NCBI RefSeq assembly: GCF_022811925.1
Contig: NZ_CP065511.1
Location: 3,279,501-3,343,500, forward strand
Length of the DNA: 64,000 bases
Direction: 5' to 3'
Origin: Cytobacillus oceanisediminis
Lineage (GTDB): Bacteria > Bacillota > Bacilli > Bacillales > Cytobacillaceae
A program made the translations under genes and the position numbers. This document shows, one piece after another, positions 55,484 to 64,000 of this stretch. Each line of letters begins with the position of its first letter. Positions within the stretch are counted from its first letter, which is position 1. The notes below the pieces were generated by a model. The model was not told where the DNA came from and did not search any database. It saw nothing but the letters and a program-made list of their open reading frames with translations.

Positions 55484-57045
55484 TCCATTTCATCCTTCCG
55501 TCGTATGACATAATCCGTGATGATGGTGCCGTCCAAAAAGGTATAGGTTTTGTCGGTTTCATACATCTCAAATTCCTGTATTTCGAGCAGCCCTCGATGT
55601 TCTCTTGTCATTTCACACAATAACTGGGTTTCCCGGGTATCCCATATCAATTCCTCTTCGCTTATGAGTTCCAATTTTTTGTAATCGCTTTGATGCAAGG
55701 CAATGCTTAGCTCCAGGAACCGTTGTTGATGTTTTTCCTCCAAGTCGACATACGCCTTGAAATTGGTTTTCCTTAGACTTACTAAACCATCAGATACAAA
55801 ATAAAATTCCTTATCGACCAAGGGAAGAAGTATGAATTTAAGAAGTTCTTTATCCAGTGCAAATTCTTGTTTTTCCCTCAATTCAGCGAGTTGGTTTTGT
55901 TTTTGCGCCTCTTCTTCATCTAGTTCAATGATTTCTTCCTCCAAATCTTCAGTCTTCCTCCGAATCGTTTGTGGAGCAAAAGCGAGGAGCGGATTATACG
56001 CCTTTGGCACTTTGATGGGCATTATAGGTTTTAAAATTTTCCCGATTTTTTCTTCCGTGATTTTTTTCTCAACCCAGTTTTCCAAAATCTCCTGTTCAAA
56101 ATGAAAATGTCTCGAAAAGGCATTTTCTATTAATCTTTGAATGGAGTTAGTCAACATGGTAAGCAGCCTGAATTTTTTTGCGAACAACCTTTCATGTCTC
56201 GGTGCAGCATGCTGCAATAGCCTGTCTATTTCTAGAACAACATCATAGTTTTTGGTTCCCTTTTTATCCAATACACCGTTGATATAATTCATTTTGACCC
56301 GATCAACGTTTTCCTGCAGGTCGGCGATTTGTTCTCTTTCGTTTTTTGTTTGTTCATAGGATCGCTGAAGTCGTGTCTCCATTTCCTTTTGGTTAAAGGC
56401 AGATAGCACGTTTCGCTTAATCCTTTCCCCGTACTCATCCATCGCCCGGATTTGGGTGTCAATTTGGAACAACAACTCTTTCGCAATGCTTAAAACTTGT
56501 GAGTAAGCACCCTTTTCCAACTGTTGTTTAAAATATAATAAAGTAATAGAGATTTGCATCTCAGAAAAGTACTCTTTCGTTTTAAACAGTAATTCAATTC
56601 CTTTATCGGATAGGCGAAGTTTTACTTCTTTATTGGTGTGGTCGGCATAGGTCCAGTTGTCATATTCAATTAATTTAAACCGAACATATTGGATTTCTTT
56701 TTTCTGATAGTCCATATAGTCGTAGATAAAGTCTTGGCCGTTATTCCGCAGCTTTTCATCCACAATATAGTTTCTCAGTTCATTAATTTCCTCATGAGTA
56801 TAGGCTTCCTGATACATCTCGTTCATTAATTGACTTAAAAACTGATTCAACTGATCGTTCGTTACATTTCCACGTTCGGTTAGCATCTTCTCTAACATAA
56901 ACAGTAAGACACCAAACCCTATTTCCATTAGGTCTAAATCTTTAAACTTTGGATTTTTGCCTTGGTTTAACTCATAGACCGGCAAGAAAAGCACTAAGTT
57001 TTGGTAGCGTTCATTCATCCCTTCAAACAGTTTTTTCAATTCCAT
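55480..57045 (-). CDS. jetA: Wadjet protein JetA (MukF/kleisin-like)
   Basis: A 521-residue helical protein in the JetA position (kleisin-like subunit). Visible features are LFEGMNERYQNLVLFLPVYE at the N-terminus, LRLSDKGIELLFKTKEYFSE (winged-helix-like) near residue 145, a charged coil with YEQTKNEREQIADLQENVDR near residue 235 and an acidic EEEIIELDEEEAQKQNQLAE near residue 370. The kleisin closes the JetC ring with JetB. A GGGGG site precedes the ATG. It overlaps jetD by 23 bases and jetB by four, so translation of the whole operon is coupled. Confidence 0.87.
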   Translation of the reverse strand: MELKKLFEGMNERYQNLVLFLPVYELNQGKNPKFKDLDLMEIGFGVLLFMLEKMLTERGNVTNDQLNQFLSQLMNEMYQEAYTHEEINELRNYIVDEKLRNNGQDFIYDYMDYQKKEIQYVRFKLIEYDNWTYADHTNKEVKLRLSDKGIELLFKTKEYFSEMQISITLLYFKQQLEKGAYSQVLSIAKELLFQIDTQIRAMDEYGERIKRNVLSAFNQKEMETRLQRSYEQTKNEREQIADLQENVDRVKMNYINGVLDKKGTKNYDVVLEIDRLLQHAAPRHERLFAKKFRLLTMLTNSIQRLIENAFSRHFHFEQEILENWVEKKITEEKIGKILKPIMPIKVPKAYNPLLAFAPQTIRRKTEDLEEEIIELDEEEAQKQNQLAELREKQEFALDKELLKFILLPLVDKEFYFVSDGLVSLRKTNFKAYVDLEEKHQQRFLELSIALHQSDYKKLELISEEELIWDTRETQLLCEMTREHRGLLEIQEFEMYETDKTYTFLDGTIITDYVIRRKDEME

Positions 57046-58066
57046 TCGAAAGCCCCCTTAACACCTCTATACTTAATGACTCTTGCGGTATATATTGATC
57101 CTCTTTCAGGTACCGTAGATAAGACTGTTGTTCCTCTTTATCAAAGTTGCTCAAAAAACGGGTAATGGCCTCCTCGTTCCATTCCTGGTCCTTCTTGACC
57201 TTGCCGTCTTTTCTCCGTTTCCACATTTCCCTGTAAAATGAGGTCATTAGATTAATTTCCCTATCACACAAAGACTGCACCCGGCAGAATATGCTGATGC
57301 CTGTTGGGTCAAAATCCCCGAAATAATAGATCGGTGTTTCCACCGGAACTTGCAATTCATCCATATAGTCTATGGAGCGGGTAATCTTGTTCCCTTCTCC
57401 GTACACCAACATAGAAAATCGAATTCCATTCCACGAATAAATCCCTTCTTTAAATAACTTTTTCAAGCTAAAAAAAGTGTCCTTGTTTTCCACGATTAAA
57501 ATGGAGTTGTTTTCAGCCTGTGTTACGCTGTAGTAAAAAAAGGGTTCATACGTAAAGTAGCAGCATAAGTCCTGGTATGTGATGCCGATATTGGCTAGAA
57601 TCCTTTTTCCTTTTTTGCTGAATAACAATTTTTCATCCCCAAACAATTGGTAGGACCGTTCATTTACAGACAATACCGGTACACTTTTCCTTTTATTCGT
57701 CAGGAATTGGCTAATAGCCATTAATTGACTCTTTTCCTTTTTATATTGATCCGGCCTATTTAAATAATAGGTCATTGATATACTGGTATGATAATTGGTC
57801 AACATTTCGTCTTTCAGATGGTCATTTTTTGCCTTTTGTTTTATTTTTTCATATCGATTTAGAATACGGCTATCCATTGAATAGGATTTGGATGATTTTA
57901 TTGGTTTTACTTTTCCTTCATCCACAAGGTCCAGAATGATATTAGCCATTTCTTTATAAAACAGTGGTGTTCTTAACCCCTCATTTTTCAAATATAATTC
58001 GAGCTCCATTACTTCAAATCGTAGTTTTTTTAAATTTGCTATATATTGTTCGATGGTTATTTTCAT
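57023..58066 (-). CDS. jetD: Wadjet nuclease JetD (TOPRIM family)
   Basis: A 347-residue protein starting at the ATG near 58066 (GGAGAAGG upstream; an in-frame ATG at 58090 is less likely). The C-terminal TOPRIM-like domain (DUF2220) has SILIVENKDTFF with the catalytic Glu near residue 195 and IYYFGDFDPTGISIF with the D-x-D near residue 250, as in the JetD nuclease and topoisomerase VI-like folds. The N-terminal part is a winged-helix arm (YIANLKKLRFEVMELELYLK). JetD cuts DNA held by the JetABC loop extruder. Here jetD comes first in the operon, an order D-A-B-C that differs from the A-B-C-D order of the best known Wadjet I. Confidence 0.9.
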   Translation of the reverse strand: MKITIEQYIANLKKLRFEVMELELYLKNEGLRTPLFYKEMANIILDLVDEGKVKPIKSSKSYSMDSRILNRYEKIKQKAKNDHLKDEMLTNYHTSISMTYYLNRPDQYKKEKSQLMAISQFLTNKRKSVPVLSVNERSYQLFGDEKLLFSKKGKRILANIGITYQDLCCYFTYEPFFYYSVTQAENNSILIVENKDTFFSLKKLFKEGIYSWNGIRFSMLVYGEGNKITRSIDYMDELQVPVETPIYYFGDFDPTGISIFCRVQSLCDREINLMTSFYREMWKRRKDGKVKKDQEWNEEAITRFLSNFDKEEQQSYLRYLKEDQYIPQESLSIEVLRGLSNGIEKTV

Positions 58067-58224
58067 CTTTGCCTTCTCCACCTTCCACATCTCCTATAAT
58101 GCCTAATATGAGCATGTTTTCACAGGTAAATAACAAGCTACGGATATATAGACCTAAATATATTCCAAATTTTCACACCCGCACTACCAATTATAAACAA
58201 TTGTTCTTCTGAATGCCCACATTT

Positions 58225-58455
58225 ATCTGAGTGATTGTTTTGATAGAATAATTTATTAATAATGAAATCTATGATGAATATGGGATAGTAATGCAAGATG
58301 CTAGTCGTACTTCAACTATCTATATCATTTATTGTCCTTGGTGTGGTACTAAGTGAAATAGCTCGAAAAGGAGATTATGGTTGGAGTCTCTAGAAAAATT
58401 AGGGTATAGTAATCCGTTTAGGCAAAATATACCTAAAAACATATGTCTGGTGAGT
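58225..58455 (+). pseudogene. Relic of a small zinc-containing (DUF6980-like) protein
   Basis: Frames on the plus strand give NNEIYDEYGIVMQDASRTST, then IYIIYCPWCGTK before a stop, and in a further frame LESLEKLGYSNPFRQNIP. The CPWCGTK and LEKLGYSNP blocks resemble the DUF6980 family of small immunity-like proteins. With at least two frameshifts and no start it is a relic. Confidence 0.45.
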
Positions 58456-58615
58456 TGTACAAGGATAAAAGTATATTATATAAATAATTTTTATGATTTA
58501 ATGGTTTTTAACTTAACTATTGAACTCCTAACAGTATTTCAAGTTTGGGGGCGATGTTTATAGAGAACATCACCCTAACGCTAACGGGTGCTTTAACACT
58601 ATAAAAAATAAAATT

Positions 58616-58667
58616 AAAAAGCCTAAAATATGCAAGTTTTTATAAAAACTAGCATATTTTGGCTTTT
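58616..58667. terminator. Long hairpin ending gajB
   Basis: AAAAAGCCTAAAATATGC with AAGTTTTTAT pairs with AAAAACTAGCATATTTTGGC plus TTTT, one or two mismatches. On the minus strand AATTTTATTTTTT follows. It lies 74 bases after the gajB stop and could also act in the opposite direction. Confidence 0.85.
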
Positions 58668-58740
58668 CTGACTTCAAAATAGGTACTTCTATTTTCTGCA
58701 TTTTTCATTTGCCAATTACATACCTTATTAAGCAAAGATA

Positions 58741-59826
58741 TTAAAAAATATATTCCTGTAGGAACGGATTTGAAACTTTTTTTTCATCAGTAACAAATGT
58801 GACACTGTACCTTGCTCTTGTTAATGCAACATAAAATCCAGCCTTAGTTTTACTTACAGCTTCCACATTTCCCGTTTTTAAATATTTATTGATAGGTCCG
58901 TTGCATAATATGAGTACCCGGTCAAATGTTAACCCTTTTGATTTTCCAAAATTTAAGGCATGAAGATTACCTGGTATTTTTGTCACTTTATTATAACGAA
59001 GGATTTTTGGTGAATACATCTCTACATAACTTTGAACATCTTTTGTACGGATAAAAAACAAACCATCATGTCCAGTAACGTTATCATTCAAAGAAATTGT
59101 TTTCGGCATATCCGGATAGAGTGAATCAGCCATGTCACAAATAAGTTGATTGCTTCTTCGACATTCTTGCCTATATTCTATCAGACATAATTCTTCTAAC
59201 TCCCAATTTTTGAATAACTCAAAAATGTGTTCACCTTTAAATTTTTTATTTTTTCTTGCGTTATTAGTGAAATATGTTGCTTGACGATTATCTCCAACCA
59301 TTATTGTTTTTATGTTGGAGGTAAGCAATAAATACAGTAAATCCAAATCTGGACCTGCAAGATCTTGAATTTCGTCTATCATTATAATATCGTATAATCC
59401 TTCTAATCTACTAATAACAGCACCTTTTGATTCCTTATTAACACGACAAATAAAGTCACAAATCTTATCAGTGTAGATACGGTTTCCTGATTTAAAATAG
59501 TATCTTTCAATATCGCTTTTTGCAATCCATTGGGAAGATTGACCAGAAACAAATTCAATATTTTCGATTCTTTTTTTGTCATATAATACATTTTGATAGG
59601 GTCTGACACACTCATGCAATAAGAATGAAAACCAGGTTTGAATCTTTACATTGGTGGGAATATAGCCTAATTCCTGAAAGAATTTCTTTCTAATTTCCTC
59701 CGAATTATCGATTGTAAAAGTTGTAATTAAAATACGTTCTTTCCCATTCATAATAGCTGTTTTTACTAATTCGGTTGTTTTTCCAGACCCAGCTGCAGCA
59801 ATAATTATTTTATTATTTAATTGCAT
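58741..59826 (-). CDS. gajB: Gabija-like UvrD-type helicase GajB
   Basis: A 361-residue superfamily 1 helicase. Motif I is IIAAAGSGKTTELVKTAI near residue 10, motif Ia LITTFTIDNSEEIR, motif II DIIMIDEIQDLAGPD near residue 145, motif III IMVGDNRQATYFTN, motif V-like GKSKGLTFDRVLIL near residue 305 and motif VI FYVALTRARYSVTFVTD near residue 335. The first characterised Gabija GajB is about 490 residues, so this copy is short, with compact 1B/2B subdomains. It is the second gene of the pair, overlapping gajA by 14 bases. In Gabija, GajB works with GajA in a complex that responds to DNA ends or nucleotide depletion during phage infection. Intact. Confidence 0.85.
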   Translation of the reverse strand: MQLNNKIIIAAAGSGKTTELVKTAIMNGKERILITTFTIDNSEEIRKKFFQELGYIPTNVKIQTWFSFLLHECVRPYQNVLYDKKRIENIEFVSGQSSQWIAKSDIERYYFKSGNRIYTDKICDFICRVNKESKGAVISRLEGLYDIIMIDEIQDLAGPDLDLLYLLLTSNIKTIMVGDNRQATYFTNNARKNKKFKGEHIFELFKNWELEELCLIEYRQECRRSNQLICDMADSLYPDMPKTISLNDNVTGHDGLFFIRTKDVQSYVEMYSPKILRYNKVTKIPGNLHALNFGKSKGLTFDRVLILCNGPINKYLKTGNVEAVSKTKAGFYVALTRARYSVTFVTDEKKVSNPFLQEYIF

Positions 59827-61411
59827 CTTGTATATACTCCGGTATTTTAAGGTCTTCGTTTGTATCGAAAAGCATCATTGCACAGTCGCTCTTATTTTTT
59901 TCCATGTATTTCATCATTTCGGATTTACTTTTTTTCTTTGTTCCAAAGATTCTATTTAATAAATCCAGGTCATTATATAGACATATTTGGGGTTCTAATG
60001 TTGGATAATCAGTGTTCTTACCATAACAAATCTTAATAGTTGGATGGTCATCTAAATATGTTTTATATTTCTTATTAATGTTTTGCTCAATATCTCCATC
60101 ATTGTCTGTAACTACCACCACATTTTTTCCTAGCATGTCAGCAATTTCAAGAAATCTTTTAAACGAAAGTCCTCTCACGGTTATGACATCAATTCCATGT
60201 TCAATCGGCAAACATTTATGCTTAAGTAAATAGGCTTTTTGAACAATTAATTCATCTGATGGACCCTCGACTAAAATAGCTCTTTTTGACAATAAAAGTC
60301 TTAACGTATCATAACCTGGAAGTTTTTTAAAATATTCGTATGTATCTTCATTCAACTCTTTTAAATTCATATGTTTTTGTTCATTTAATAAAATCACTTT
60401 ATCCAATCCTAGCTTATTTAGAACATAAGTGCTGTGGGTCGTAACCAATATTTGTTTTCCTTCACACTTTTTATTTATTTCACTTATTAATTTGCTCATG
60501 TTAGTAAAGGACAAGTGGTTTTCCGGTTCTTCGATTAGTATAATTTGAGCTTCTTTTGCCCGTGTTTCTAGTGCAAGTTTCAACTTAACAGCATTTTGTT
60601 CCCCTTTACCAATTAAGTCAAAAGGAATATCATCCAAATATGCTGTTAAATTTGATTCCCAGCCATTCTTCTGTGAAATATCTAATGAAACCTTTAGTTC
60701 TTTGTCCGATATTTCTCCTGTTTTAAGTGAAAGGTTTTCATTTAAATCCAAAATTGATGGTATTTCCGAGAACCTTTCTTTTAAGCTCCTATAGTTTAAT
60801 GTTAGAGCAACTCGGTCTTTTAGTTCTAGCGTATCGCCAATTACATTTGATACATATCTTGTAGCACCATACATTGCACTGCTTTTCGTTGTATCAATTA
60901 ATAAACATTTAACCGGAACACTTCTTGATGTGATCTGATTATATGCGAATGAAAACCAATTTACTTTGTAATACTCGACCGGGACGGTTTTAATTTGTTC
61001 CGAATCCTTTATGTATTGTTTGTATTCCTCTGCATATTCTTCATCAAACTCAATGGAAAGGCTAATACCACAATAATCTTCTCTTCGTGAATTATTTGTT
61101 CCTTTTAAATTAATGGTTTGTTCTGTTTCCTTTAAATAGACTTCAATTAATATCTTTGGTGGTTCAGCGTTCTGACGATTAATTATTCTTGAAATATAAT
61201 CAGCTACTGCTGCATGATTAAAAATATATGGATTTAATTCATTGTAAATACTTTTACCATTCAGATTGCCACTCATTGCTAGATTAATAGCTTCAAGTAT
61301 AGTTGATTTACCCTGTTCATTGTTTCCGACAATAATGTTCATAGATTCATTAAGTGGCATAAACAGTTCTTGGATTGATTTGAAATTTTTAATTAAGATT
61401 TTTTCTATCAA
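59813..61411 (-). CDS. gajA: Gabija-like nuclease GajA (ABC-ATPase plus TOPRIM)
   Basis: A 532-residue OLD-family nuclease starting with TTG at 61411 (GGGGTG upstream). The ATPase half has Walker A IIVGNNEQGKSTILEAINLA near residue 30, signature-like IGKGEQNAVKLKLALE, Walker B IILIEEPENHLSF near residue 295 and H-loop VTTHSTYVLNKL. The TOPRIM half has AILVEGPSDELIVQKAYL (Glu) near residue 385 and VVVVTDNDGDIEQNI (D-x-D) near residue 435. GajA nicks or cleaves specific DNA and is inhibited by nucleotides; with GajB it blocks phage growth. Length is slightly below the about 578 residues of the known protein. Class 2 OLD with UvrD partner is an equivalent description. Confidence 0.87.
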   Translation of the reverse strand: MIEKILIKNFKSIQELFMPLNESMNIIVGNNEQGKSTILEAINLAMSGNLNGKSIYNELNPYIFNHAAVADYISRIINRQNAEPPKILIEVYLKETEQTINLKGTNNSRREDYCGISLSIEFDEEYAEEYKQYIKDSEQIKTVPVEYYKVNWFSFAYNQITSRSVPVKCLLIDTTKSSAMYGATRYVSNVIGDTLELKDRVALTLNYRSLKERFSEIPSILDLNENLSLKTGEISDKELKVSLDISQKNGWESNLTAYLDDIPFDLIGKGEQNAVKLKLALETRAKEAQIILIEEPENHLSFTNMSKLISEINKKCEGKQILVTTHSTYVLNKLGLDKVILLNEQKHMNLKELNEDTYEYFKKLPGYDTLRLLLSKRAILVEGPSDELIVQKAYLLKHKCLPIEHGIDVITVRGLSFKRFLEIADMLGKNVVVVTDNDGDIEQNINKKYKTYLDDHPTIKICYGKNTDYPTLEPQICLYNDLDLLNRIFGTKKKSKSEMMKYMEKNKSDCAMMLFDTNEDLKIPEYIQDAIK

Positions 61412-61624
61412 TTGCTACACCCCATTAATTTATTAATACCATTTAGTAATCCCACTTTATATTTAGAAGATTGTTCCAATTAGTAATTATACATTATTTT
61501 ACTAACTTATCAGATTTTGTTGAAAAATTTAAGAAAAATGACACCAATAAAATTTTTGAATTGTAAGATTAAAAAAATTAATAGAATTGGTTATAAAAGA
61601 AAATCATGAAAAAGGGGATAGCAC

Positions 61625-62275
61625 ATGAAGTTTTCGAATGCTTTTATAGAAATGGATACATATATTCGAACAAATTTACATTCAATCTCATGTAAAGAAA
61701 TTTTCAAATCAAAAAGACTTTTACAGCATTGTTGAAACATTAAGTGGAAGTACAGCGAACCTAACGGGTATTACAGAATTACTAGTTTTTAGATTTCTTT
61801 ATCATGCCCTAGGGATGACCTCAAGAGTAGAAAATAAATCAGTACGTGATATTAACAATTCATTATTTATTGGAAAAAGTATACAGGAATTAACGGAAAA
61901 ATCCAAGAGCCAGATATTGTAATTGAGCAAAATAACGTAATCCAGTATCTTTTCTCAATTAAAAATCTAATGAGCACTGTAAACCCTACAAATAATGAAA
62001 GAGAAAGTTCTTTAGTCCGAGATCTAATCAAAATAAATGGAGTTTGTACCACAGCCATTCAAGATATTTTTAGAATTAATAATATTAGGCATGGAGCAAA
62101 CAGTAATTTTAGATCTATAACGGTTATTTATTCCGAAGTACCTAAAAGGCACCAGAAAGCGATTGACTTAATTCATGATAATTTCACTTGGCACAGTTTT
62201 TTAATACTTGAAAACAATAATAATTTTTTCCTTGACGAACTAAATGAAAAGCTGGATTTTACAATCTGCAGATAA
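61625..62275 (+). pseudogene. Nuclease-like gene divergent from gajA, frameshifted
   Basis: Frames from ATG 61625 (AAAGGGGA upstream) join into about 217 codons: MKFSNAFIEMDTYIRTNLHS, then TLSGSTANLTGITELLVFRF and a last frame with EPDIVIEQNNVIQYLFSIKN, ending LDFTICR. The segment PDIVI-x(11)-FSIK has the shape of a PD-(D/E)XK nuclease core, though the (D/E) is replaced by Ser. Two indels interrupt it (near 61687 and 61875). It faces away from gajA across 213 bases, and may have been a third component of the locus or an older neighbour. Confidence 0.55.
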
Positions 62276-62379
62276 TCAAAATGTCATTCAGGGTTTTTTA
62301 CTGAAAGATAAGAAAAGTGAAGTTTTCCGCTTAATTCAACAATAATGACATGTTGTTAACAATAAATAAAGAAAAGAAG

Positions 62380-62407
62380 AGGAGTGGGCATCCCACTCCT
62401 TTTATTA
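62380..62407 (+). terminator. Rho-independent terminator
   Basis: AGGAGTGGG (62380-62388) and CCCACTCCT (62392-62400), followed by TTTATTA. It probably ended the broken nuclease gene. Confidence 0.75.
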
Positions 62408-62674
62408 CGACATGCTTTTGTTTTTTTAACACGACAAGTATTTTTCCCCTCAGCTAAGAACTATTATGATCTTCTTATTCAACTACCATGAAAATTAACT
62501 TCTGTGAGATCCGAAAAATGTTAATACTTAAACAGACGCAGCTCATTCATCTTTTTAAAAGGGGAGAGCGGCTGATCTTTGGTGTTTATATACTTGTGTT
62601 AATGGATTAGGAAGCTCCTATTATTTTAACCGTATAGCCTAAGTTTTCTAGTCTTCGAACCGAATGGTGTACAA

Positions 62675-62953
62675 ATGACCTTTGATAGATTAACACCTAA
62701 TATCAAAGCAAGAAATACCATTACTTATAAAGTGAAAAATAGAAATTATGTTGCTAAATTTGTTCCACCAACATTTAGATTAGAACCTGTATTTGCTGAG
62801 GAATTAAGTAAAATAGATAATAATGAAGAAACTATTATAAATTCTCAAATAGATGAATTACGGAAAGAATTTCTTATTTCCAGACTTAAATATTGGGTGG
62901 ATTTCGGCAAAAGACAACCAAAAGGATTGAGAAATTCAGGAGATTGGGAATAA
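62675..62953 (+). CDS. Hypothetical 92-residue protein
   Basis: The frame from 62675 reads MTFDRLTPNIKARNTITYKV, then VPPTFRLEPVFAEELSKIDN and a charged helix ending RNSGDWE. No clear ribosome binding site precedes the ATG, so it may be the end of a longer gene lost upstream. No family recognised. A hairpin (CAGCAG/CTGCTG with a TTTTT tail, 63011-63046) lies downstream. Confidence 0.4.
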   Translation: MTFDRLTPNIKARNTITYKVKNRNYVAKFVPPTFRLEPVFAEELSKIDNNEETIINSQIDELRKEFLISRLKYWVDFGKRQPKGLRNSGDWE

Positions 62954-63010
62954 ACCTTTTGTTATTCGAAGTAAGGATGCGATTATTAAAAATCTGCCTA
63001 ACCAAAAAAA

Positions 63011-63046
63011 CAGCAGTTTCCAAGTATATTGGAGCTGCTGATTTTT
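63011..63046 (+). terminator. Terminator
   Basis: CAGCAGTTTCCAA pairs with TTGGAGCTGCTG with one or two mismatches and is followed by ATTTTTAATTTT. Confidence 0.65.
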
Positions 63047-63195
63047 AATTTTATCGGATTATAAGTTTAGAGTTGTAAATCGCGTATTTACAACGTTAAG
63101 AGTTCGTCATAATAAAAATCCCAAAACAAAAATAAAAATCTTAAACATTCTTATGCTATAATGTGGTAAAAAATCGAATATTTTGAGAGGGAAAT

Positions 63196-63971
63196 ATGCG
63201 ATACAAAATTGATTTCGGCCTAGCTTTTGCAATATGTATAATAATCATGATATTAGGTCAGGTTTGGACTTATCTTGGGGAACTTCCGGAAGCATTTACT
63301 TATGGAAGTATTGTTTATAAAGTGGTTGCCACACTATTTTTCATTTTAACAAACCTATCCATCGGTACAGCAGCAGCTATCGTATTTTACTTCATGCAAC
63401 AGTTTATCGAAAAAAAGAAAACCTTTGAAACATACACCGATCTTCGAGCTGATTCATATCAATTGCTTTACGTTAATATGATGATCCTTAGAGATATACA
63501 CGGGTTTGAGGAATTGAAAAAAGGTCAACAAAGATATGCAGATTTTTTCTATACATTAGACGCACCTCTACTTTTCGAAGTTTATAAAAACATTCAAGAG
63601 AAAGAGTTTAAAAATAATCTTAAAGAATATTTTTAAATGCACCGAAAGAAAGATTACAAAAAATTATGGTGAGGTTTGAAAAGACAATTCAATCCTTAGA
63701 GACTAAGAAGGATAAAAGGTACTTTAAGGGTAGTAAAGACTTAATTGAATCTGTAACTGTAAGTTTTCGGGATGATGGAGATTTTGCGATAAGTTTTGAG
63801 TGGATTATAAATGCAAAAAGTGATAAAGAGAAAGCAAATTATGTAGAAGCAACGGTTGATGATTATTTGTATGTTTTACAATCAAGTATTGAACTTCATG
63901 AAGAAGTACAAGAATTTATTAATTGTATAGAAAAGAAGAAAATAATCAAATTTATGCGAATGCTTGATTAA
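63196..63971 (+). pseudogene. Two-helix membrane protein with a frameshift
   Basis: The first frame starts at 63196 after GAGAGGG and has two transmembrane helices (FAICIIIMILGQVWTYLG and LFFILTNLSIGTAAAIVFYF), then a soluble part ending KNNLKEYF at 63636. In another frame the sequence goes straight on as LNAPKERLQKIMVRFEKTIQ and runs to 63971 with KGSKDLIESVTVSFRDDGDF. The junction is a TTTTTAAA run. One base removed or added restores a protein of about 258 residues. It is a frameshifted gene or, less likely given clean neighbours, a sequencing slip. Family unknown. Confidence 0.55.
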
Positions 63972-64000
63972 AATAAGATTGCCCTCCAGTTAATAATCTG

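Noticed and set aside
17878..63971. Frameshifts explained by poor sequence quality throughout
   Set aside because: Many kilobases of long operons (jetDABC, gerABC, gajAB, istA, the VirD4-like cluster) have no lesion, while relics carry several each. Random error would spread more evenly. Single-lesion cases (istB, 63196-63971, the IS110 copy) remain open to re-sequencing.
1..64000. A CRISPR array
   Set aside because: No regularly spaced identical repeats were seen; the repeats present are dispersed or in pairs.

Overview
The window reads as low-GC Firmicute DNA, most likely from a spore-forming member of the Bacillaceae. Support comes from a complete GerA-type germinant receptor operon, an hxlR/hxlAB ribulose monophosphate locus, a FapR-like operator, strong AGGAGG-type ribosome binding sites, several TTG/GTG starts and U-rich hairpin terminators. 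I cannot fix the genus. No tRNA, rRNA or CRISPR array was seen.

Layout. 0-6.5 kb: a CGNR-type regulator divergent from an MFS exporter, then gene relics (ABC permease, fabZ with two frameshifts, the 5' end of fabH with a FapR-like site), an NAD(P)-binding protein and a secreted HAD phosphatase. 6.5-8.4 kb: mostly non-coding, with IS110 and integrase relics, a large nested inverted repeat and a 21-codon hydrophobic ORF. 8.4-15.2 kb: an intact minus-strand operon (M48 membrane protease, very basic repetitive protein, VirD4/TraD-like ATPase, second VirD4-like protein without a Walker A lysine), divergent from a TetR regulator with a good operator. No relaxase or mating-channel gene is near it; this is my best candidate for an undescribed intact system. 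15.2-23.4 kb: small metabolic genes, the hxl locus and many relics, including a hisS paralogue with stops and a frameshift. 23.4-27.1 kb: the germinant receptor operon. 27.1-34.3 kb: a broken IS110 element, an Imm26-like/DUF4240 protein, small membrane proteins, an alpha/beta hydrolase and an intact tyrosine recombinase.

34.8-62.3 kb is a defence island: a stand-alone Mrr-like nuclease, an IS21 element with a nonsense codon in istB, a heavily frameshifted two-gene module (HSP90-like ATPase followed by an AlbA_2-TIR protein), an intact Wadjet operon in the order jetD-jetA-jetB-jetC, an intact Gabija-like gajA-gajB pair and a broken nuclease-like gene divergent from gajA. A 0.4-kb direct repeat carrying the 3' end of the TIR gene flanks the decayed module. 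The last 2 kb hold hypothetical genes, one with a frameshift.

Intact long operons (jetDABC 7.7 kb, gerABC, gajAB, the VirD4-like cluster) sit beside genes with many indels and stops. That pattern suggests real, gene-specific decay in an accessory region rather than general sequencing error.
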